Shown piece by piece: positions 1 through 3,346 of a DNA stretch of 6,017 bases; the first letter of the stretch is position 1; the number at the start of each line of letters is the position of its first letter. Source of the DNA: DATGQT01 sp033720695 (lineage in GTDB: Bacteria; Bacteroidota; Rhodothermia; Rhodothermales; Rubricoccaceae); the NCBI GenBank assembly GCA_033720695.1, contig JAWWCA010000216.1, positions 1 through 6,017 on the forward strand, written 5' to 3'. The position numbers and the translations under genes are program-made. The notes under the pieces are model-generated. The model was given only the letters and a program-made list of their open reading frames with translations, was not told the DNA's origin and did no database searches.

Positions 1-133
1 AGGGATAATCACTTTGGTGGGGATTGCTGCCCCACAGCGTGCTGGTCCATTCTTCGACACCACCCTGCCATTCCGGTGCGGTACGAACGGCTTTTTCCCA
101 TTCGGCCTCGCTGGGCAAGCGGTAGGGGCGGCC
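1..133 (-). pseudogene. Remnant of an FGE/SUMF1-type (formylglycine-generating enzyme) domain gene
   Basis: Read on the minus strand from 133, the frame gives GRPYRLPSEAEWEKAVRTAP, then EWQGGV and EEWTSTLWGSNPHQSDYP, and is open to the left edge. RLPSEAEWEKA and (W/E)EWTSTLWG...DYP are two hallmark blocks of the FGE-sulfatase (SUMF1) domain family. That family includes enzymes oxidising a sulfatase Cys to formylglycine and many relatives of unknown role. In intact members the blocks are separated by some 50 or more residues including WGN and GNVWEW; here only about 12 intervene, so the middle is deleted. There is no start codon, and homology stops at GRPY inside the palindrome. GC is lower (71 of 120 bases by hand count, 59%). 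Codons such as AAA, GTT, CGT and GAA are unlike those of the neighbouring genes, suggesting transferred DNA. What lies beyond the left edge is unknown, so a divergent functional 3' part cannot be excluded. Confidence 0.7.
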
Positions 134-150
134 GGCAGGGCCGCCCCTAC
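122..150. repeat. Perfect 12-bp stem-loop (REP-like or breakpoint palindrome)
   Basis: GTAGGGGCGGCC (122-133) and its exact complement GGCCGCCCCTAC (139-150) flank a 5-nt loop, GGCAG. The element begins 26 nt after the DUF937 stop, so its hairpin could end or protect the pab-DUF937 transcript; there is no T-run on either side, so it is not a classic intrinsic terminator. Short dispersed hairpins of the type GTAGGGGCG...CGCCCCTAC are common between genes in several high-GC phyla, to my recollection. Whether this one is repeated elsewhere in the genome cannot be seen here. The left arm also forms the first codons of the FGE-like remnant. Confidence 0.8.
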
Positions 151-175
151 GATAGGGCTGGGCTGGGACACCGCG

Positions 176-787
176 CTACTTCTTCCCGAGGAAGCCGCCG
201 AGGAGGCCGGCGCCCTGCTTGAGGAGGTCGTCCTTGAAGTCGCCGTCGCCGTCCTGGTCGAGGAAGCCGCCGAGGGCGCCGAGGAGCCCGGCGGGCGCGG
301 CCGTGCGGGCGCGCTGGGCCTCCTGGCCGAGGAGGCCGGAGAGGCCCGCGGCGTCGAGGCCGCCCTGGCGCTTCTGGCGGCCGAGCGCCGCCATGACGAC
401 GGGGGCCAGGAGCGGGAGGAGCCGCTGCACCTGGGAGAGGTCGAGCCCCGACGCGCGCGAGACGCCCTGCTCGACCGTGCTGCGCTGGCCGCCGAGGACG
501 TGGCCGAGGATGCCCGCGCCGTCGGCCTGCCGCCCGGCGAGGGCGCCGCTGAAGAGGCCGCCGAGGTTGTCGAGGAGCGAGCCGTCGTGGTCCTTCTCGA
601 GCGCGGCGTCGAGGGACCGGGCCCCCTCGGTGCTGTTGGTGTTCCGGTTCATGGCCGTGAGGAGCGCCGGGAGCGCCACCGCCACCGCTTTCTGCGTCTG
701 CTGCTCGTCGGCGCCGACGGTGCTGGCGAGCTGGCTGAGCTGGCTGCCGCCGAGGTGCTGGCCGAGGAGGTCGAGAATTCCGTTCAT
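176..787 (-). CDS. DUF937 family protein with C-terminal acidic Ca-loop-like motif
   Basis: A 203-aa protein of the DUF937 family, whose function is unknown. The N-terminal repeat-like half contains LLGQHLGGSQLSQLAS (7-22) and ALPALLTAMNRNT (38-50). The family core ADGAGILGHVLGG (88-100) is followed by VEQGVSRASGLDLSQVQRLL and LAPVVMAALGRQ, as is usual. The tail has DQDGDGDFKDDL (177-188), a DxDxDG loop like an EF-hand or dockerin loop but with Leu in place of the final Glu. It ends in Gly-rich LLKQGAGLLGGFLGKK. No signal peptide or membrane helix is evident. ATG 787 is chosen because MNGILDLLGQ is the family-like N-terminus and lies 17 nt after the pabC stop; the open frame beyond it is a GC artefact. 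The sequence before ATG is pyrimidine-rich (CAGTCTCCTCC), with no Shine-Dalgarno. It is probably last in the pab transcription unit; a role in folate synthesis is not implied. Confidence 0.88.
   Translation of the reverse strand: MNGILDLLGQHLGGSQLSQLASTVGADEQQTQKAVAVALPALLTAMNRNTNSTEGARSLDAALEKDHDGSLLDNLGGLFSGALAGRQADGAGILGHVLGGQRSTVEQGVSRASGLDLSQVQRLLPLLAPVVMAALGRQKRQGGLDAAGLSGLLGQEAQRARTAAPAGLLGALGGFLDQDGDGDFKDDLLKQGAGLLGGFLGKK
187..274. repeat. 16-bp direct repeat inside the DUF937 gene
   Basis: CGAGGAAGCCGCCGAG occurs at 187-202 and 259-274. On the coding (minus) strand both copies encode the Leu-Gly-Gly-Phe-Leu motif, once in GLLGGFLGKK and once in ALGGFLDQDG, on either side of the acidic loop. 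This is a repeated peptide motif within the protein, not a mobile repeat. Confidence 0.6.
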
Positions 788-804
788 GGAGGAGACTGGA
801 TGGG

Positions 805-1446
805 TTAGAGGGGGAGCTTCGCGGTGACGACGGAGACCCGTTGGAGCCCGCGCACGGCATTGCCGAGGTAAACGGCGTCGGCGGTGCGGAGGTCCGCGAC
901 GGACAAGACGGCCTCGCGCACGTCGCCCCGCGTGGCGAGGAGGTGGGCGCGGTGGACGCCAGGCAGCCCCCCCACCGACCGCGGGGGCGTGAGCAGCCGC
1001 CCCTCCCGCTCGACCCACACCGTCGTGCGCGTCCCCTCCACGACGCGTCCGTCGCCGTCCACGAGGATCGCCTCGTCGAAGCCGGCGGCGGCGGCCCGGC
1101 GGTACGGCTCCTCGTAGTGCGGACGGTGCGTGGTCTTGTGCCGCCAGAACACCCCGCCCGCCGAGACGGCGTGCGGGAAGACCACGGCGCTCCGCATCCG
1201 ATCGTCGGGTCCCATCGGCGTCGCCGTCACCCCGACGCTTCCCTCGGGGTCGAGCAGGAGGCGGACGCGGTGAGGGCCATCGCACCCGTCGGTCGCGTGT
1301 TCCAGCGCCGCGCGGATCTCCCGCTCGCGGTAGGCGAACCCGAGGTGGGCGGCGGACGCCGCGAGGCGGTCGAGGTGCCGGTCGAGGAGCGCCACCCCGC
1401 CCTCCCAGCGCATCGTCTCCAGCAGATGGAAGGGGGGATCGCTCAC
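805..1446 (-). CDS. pabC: Aminodeoxychorismate lyase (PabC), class IV aminotransferase fold
   Basis: PLP enzyme that splits 4-amino-4-deoxychorismate into p-aminobenzoate and pyruvate, directly after PabB in folate synthesis; cytoplasmic. The product is 213 aa from GTG 1446, somewhat short for the family (about 250-290) but with all landmarks. These are FHLLETMRW at the N-terminus (6-14), HLDRLAASAAHLGF (24-37), WRHKTTHRPHY (101-111) with Lys104 as the expected PLP Schiff-base lysine, VVEGTRTTVW (135-144) with Glu137, LLTPP...GGLPGVHR (151-166), and NAVRGLQ (196-202). The GTG start overlaps the pabB stop as GTGA, and FHLLETMRW must lie at the N-terminus, so this start is well fixed. The HKTTxRxxY and LLETMRW forms are those common in fused PabB-PabC proteins, but here the two are separate reading frames. 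A branched-chain or D-amino-acid aminotransferase is the alternative; the adjacent pabB makes PabC far more likely. Confidence 0.92.
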   Translation of the reverse strand: MSDPPFHLLETMRWEGGVALLDRHLDRLAASAAHLGFAYREREIRAALEHATDGCDGPHRVRLLLDPEGSVGVTATPMGPDDRMRSAVVFPHAVSAGGVFWRHKTTHRPHYEEPYRRAAAAGFDEAILVDGDGRVVEGTRTTVWVEREGRLLTPPRSVGGLPGVHRAHLLATRGDVREAVLSVADLRTADAVYLGNAVRGLQRVSVVTAKLPL

Positions 1447-2495
1447 ACGGCCTCCAGGAGGAACTGCGCCTTCAGGAGACACTCGGCGTACTCGGCCCCC
1501 GCCTCGGAGTCCCACACGATCCCACTCCCGACGCCGAGGCGCCCCTCGCCCTCCTGCAGCTCGACCGTCCGGATGGGCACGTTGAACACGGCCGTGTCCG
1601 GGCCCACGTAGCCGATGGCGCCGCAGTAGACGCCGCGGGGACCCGTTTCGAGAGCCCGGATCCGCTGCATCGCGCGGAGCTTGGGGGCGCCGGTGACCGA
1701 GCCGCACGGGAAGAGCGCCCGGAGGACGCCCGAGAGCGTCGCCTCTGGCCGCAGCATCGCCGTCACGGTCGAGGTCATCTGGGTGAGGGTCTCGTAGCGC
1801 TCGGTCTCGAAGAGGCGGGGGACGGCGACGCTGCCGGCGTCGGAAACCCGCGCGAGGTCGTTCCGGAGGAGGTCCACGATCATCAGGTTCTCGGCCCGGT
1901 TCTTCTCGTCGCCCGCGAGGGCCCGGGCGAGGCGGTCGTCGGCCGCGGGCGTGGCGCCGCGGGGCGCGGTCCCCTTCATCGGGCGGGCGGTGATGCGCCG
2001 GCCGTCCAGCCGGAAGAACAGCTCCGGCGAGAACGAGAGCACGCGGCGCTCGCCGGTGTCGAGGTAGGCCCCGTAGGGGACGCGCTGCCGCCGCCGCACG
2101 GCCCGGTAGAGCCCGAGGGGATCGCCGCTGAACGGGAAGCGGTACGGCGCCGTGAGGTTCAGCTGGTAGACGTCCCCCTCGCGGATGAGCTGGCGGACCG
2201 CGGCGATGCGCTCGTCGTAGGCCGCCCGCTCCAGCGCGAAGTGCGGCCCCCCGAGGCGGAACGTCCCCGCCTCCGCGAGGAGCGCGTCGGCCGCGCCGGG
2301 CCCGATCCGTTCGGGCGCCGCGTAGACGCCGAACCACCCCAGCGGCGCAGCCTCGGGCGCGTCGAAGAGAGCGGGCTCCAGGGCGTAGCCGGCTTCGTAG
2401 GCGAGGAATCCGGCGGCCCAGCGGCCGGCCGCCCGTACCCGGTCGAGCGCGTCGAGGAGCGCCGGCACCTCGGCCGCGGTGGCGGCCGTCAGCAC
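1443..2495 (-). CDS. pabB: Aminodeoxychorismate synthase component I (PabB), annotatable part
   Basis: Converts chorismate, with ammonia from PabA, to 4-amino-4-deoxychorismate, the first step to p-aminobenzoate and folate; cytoplasmic. From GTG 2495 the product is 350 aa and holds the complete chorismate-binding domain. Motifs are EGDVYQLNLT (106-115), FSPELFF (155-161), RPMKGTAPRG (171-180), ENLMIVDLLRNDL (202-214), FPCGSVTGAPK (262-272) and LGVGSGIVWDS (320-330). Lys174 in PMKGT is the lysine that separates PabB from anthranilate synthase TrpE, which has Ala there; this is the main reason for calling PabB. GTG 2495 is the first ordinary in-frame start, but it falls inside recognisable N-terminal sequence, so the true protein is probably longer (about 396 aa if one base is corrected). 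The end overlaps pabC by 4 nt (GTGA), which suggests translational coupling. pabA is not in the window. Confidence 0.93.
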   Translation of the reverse strand: MLTAATAAEVPALLDALDRVRAAGRWAAGFLAYEAGYALEPALFDAPEAAPLGWFGVYAAPERIGPGAADALLAEAGTFRLGGPHFALERAAYDERIAAVRQLIREGDVYQLNLTAPYRFPFSGDPLGLYRAVRRRQRVPYGAYLDTGERRVLSFSPELFFRLDGRRITARPMKGTAPRGATPAADDRLARALAGDEKNRAENLMIVDLLRNDLARVSDAGSVAVPRLFETERYETLTQMTSTVTAMLRPEATLSGVLRALFPCGSVTGAPKLRAMQRIRALETGPRGVYCGAIGYVGPDTAVFNVPIRTVELQEGEGRLGVGSGIVWDSEAGAEYAECLLKAQFLLEAV

Positions 2496-2634
2496 CTCCG
2501 TGGGCGCCGTGAAGAGCAGCCCCTCGTCGGAGCCGGAATCAGGGTCGGGCCGCGCGGCGTCGAGCCAGACGGCGCCGGGAGCGAGGGAGGAGGCGGACAG
2601 GAGCAGGCGAGCGCTCGGTGGGAGGGTCGGGCAT
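2496..2634 (-). other. Probable N-terminal coding part of pabB, out of frame with its ATG
   Basis: Upstream of GTG 2495 the pabB frame stays open to a TGA at 2660-2658 and encodes plausible PabB N-terminal sequence: AVWLDAARPDPDSGSDEG, then LLFTAPTEV leading into VLTAATAAEV. No ATG, GTG or TTG is in that frame; only CTG codons occur (2606, 2600, 2519). An ATG at 2634 opens another frame (MPDPPTERSPAPVRLL) that ends at TGA 2541-2539. Dropping one base, for example in the GGG at plus-strand 2585-2587, joins the two into a continuous protein reading about RLLLAPGAVWLD. Either the sequence has a one-base error, the gene carries a real frameshift, or translation begins at a rare CTG. The joined form is inference. 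Confidence 0.55.
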
Positions 2635-2664
2635 CCTACCGCCGAATGCGCGCGCCGTCAAACC

Positions 2665-3162
2665 CTAGAGGCCCCCGTCGCCACCGTAGGGCGACGGGCC
2701 GTCGTCCCGCTCGCGGTCGGAGAGGTTGTCGAGGGCGGCGCCGAGCGCGGAGCGGTGGTCGCGGGAGCGCAGCCGCTGGACGACGTCGCCGCGGCCGGCG
2801 CAGTAGCCGAGCATGGCGTGGGGCCGCTGCATGTTCTTGATCCCCTCGCGGACGACCCACATGTGCCAGGGCCGGAAGTCCTCGGTGTCGAAGGGGCCGA
2901 GGAGGCGGGCGTAGAGCCGGTTCGCCGCGGCCTCCACGTCGTCGTCGGTGTCGAGCTCGCCGAGCTCGAGGAGGCGCTCGAGGGCGCCGTAGATGTACCC
3001 GGCGAGGAAGTCGTGCTGGCCGTCGGTGAGGTGGAGCCGGCTGTGGGGGCCGGCGTAGCCGAGGTCCTCGAGGGGGGTGCGGATGCAGGCCTCGACGTGG
3101 GAGACGGCCTCGCGCAGCATCGCTTCGACGTAGGCTTCAGACTTCTTTCGCGGAGAGGACAT
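2665..3162 (-). CDS. Hypothetical protein, 165 aa
   Basis: I do not recognise this family. The predicted product is soluble, with no signal peptide or membrane segment. Residues 1-8 are basic (MSSPRKKS). About 10-115 looks helical, rich in Leu/Ala/Glu, with an acidic patch DTDDDVEAA (71-79) and an aromatic cluster around FRPWHMWVV (96-104). The C-terminus from about 147 is polar, Gly/Asp-rich and probably disordered. Coding is supported by a regular amino-acid composition and by being the only frame here with protein-like helical sequence. I chose ATG 3162 because similarity to ordinary protein begins there. A longer form from GTG 3243 or ATG 3240 would add 27 or 26 residues encoded largely by poly-G runs. 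No Shine-Dalgarno sequence precedes ATG 3162; the upstream bases are a C-run. The gene is first in a probable unit with pabB, pabC and the DUF937 gene, but that says little about its role. Confidence 0.7.
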   Translation of the reverse strand: MSSPRKKSEAYVEAMLREAVSHVEACIRTPLEDLGYAGPHSRLHLTDGQHDFLAGYIYGALERLLELGELDTDDDVEAAANRLYARLLGPFDTEDFRPWHMWVVREGIKNMQRPHAMLGYCAGRGDVVQRLRSRDHRSALGAALDNLSDRERDDGPSPYGGDGGL

Positions 3163-3206
3163 GGGGGGGAGGGAGGCACGATCTGGAAGGGAGCATCCCC
3201 CCCATT

Positions 3207-3226
3207 GCAAAAGCCTGTGCAGGCCC
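3207..3226 (-). terminator. Possible weak terminator downstream of icmF
   Basis: Read on the minus strand, this is GGCCTGCACAGGCTTTTGC: a 4-5 bp G/C stem (GCCTG/CAGGC) with a very short loop, followed directly by four T. It lies about 120 nt after the icmF stop and about 45 nt before the next gene. The stem is short and the T-run minimal, so it may be chance; no better intrinsic terminator is visible in the spacer. Confidence 0.25.
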
Positions 3227-3303
3227 CTCCCCCCCTCCATCACGCGGTGGAATTGACACGGCGTCGTTCCGGTCCCGTGCGCCCGGCCGGGTGCAGGCCC
3301 CTC
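3217..3303. repeat. 13-bp direct repeat pair
   Basis: GTGCAGGCCCCTC occurs at 3217-3229 and again, identically, at 3291-3303, with start points 74 bases apart and both copies in the non-coding spacer. The left copy overlaps the possible terminator stem and the right copy overlaps the palindrome at 3278-3295. It could be a binding-site pair or the trace of a small duplication; the flanking bases are not similar. Confidence 0.5.
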
Positions 3304-3346
3304 AGCCTCCCCGGTGCGTCTCTGTTCGATCCGAGACTCGGCCGCT

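Larger units (their letters stand above)
3163..3346. other. Spacer between icmF and the 165-aa gene
   Basis: This 184-base stretch has no supported gene. It should hold the icmF transcript end and perhaps a promoter for the downstream minus-strand genes. I see no convincing -10/-35 pair or Bacteroidota-type TAnnTTTG box. It contains three 7-nt homopolymers (G7 at 3163-3169, C7 at 3197-3203, C7 at 3229-3235, plus-strand reading), a 13-bp direct repeat, and two small palindromes at 3278-3295 and 3331-3341. An in-frame GTG/ATG pair at 3243/3240 could extend the downstream protein into this region. I consider that unlikely because the extension would be encoded mostly by homopolymer runs. Confidence 0.6.

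Noticed and set aside
14..808. 264-codon plus-strand frame opposite the DUF937 gene
   Set aside because: Ala/Glu/Val low-complexity shadow; its strand partner has clear family motifs.
788..1285. Longer start for the DUF937 protein, reaching into pabC
   Set aside because: The extra sequence is Arg/Pro/Gly-rich shadow of pabC; family-like sequence begins at MNGILDLLGQ.
1447..2337. Long N-terminal extension of the pabC frame through pabB
   Set aside because: Arg/Pro-rich shadow of pabB; the PabC N-terminal motif FHLLETMRW lies just after GTG 1446.
3163..3235. G-quadruplex from the G-runs on the minus strand
   Set aside because: G7-A-G4 gives only three close G3 runs; the next run is more than 20 nt away, so no canonical four-run motif exists.
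3253..3258. TTGACA on the plus strand as a -35 box
   Set aside because: No -10 element at a suitable distance and no plus-strand gene downstream.
3278..3295. TGCGCCCGGCCGGGTGCA palindrome as an icmF terminator
   Set aside because: No T-run follows, and in the minus-strand RNA the stem has a mismatch and almost no loop; in 70% GC DNA such palindromes are expected.
3331..3341. CCGAGACTCGG palindrome just after the icmF stop
   Set aside because: Only a 4-bp stem is possible with a 3-nt loop and no T-run; too weak to call.
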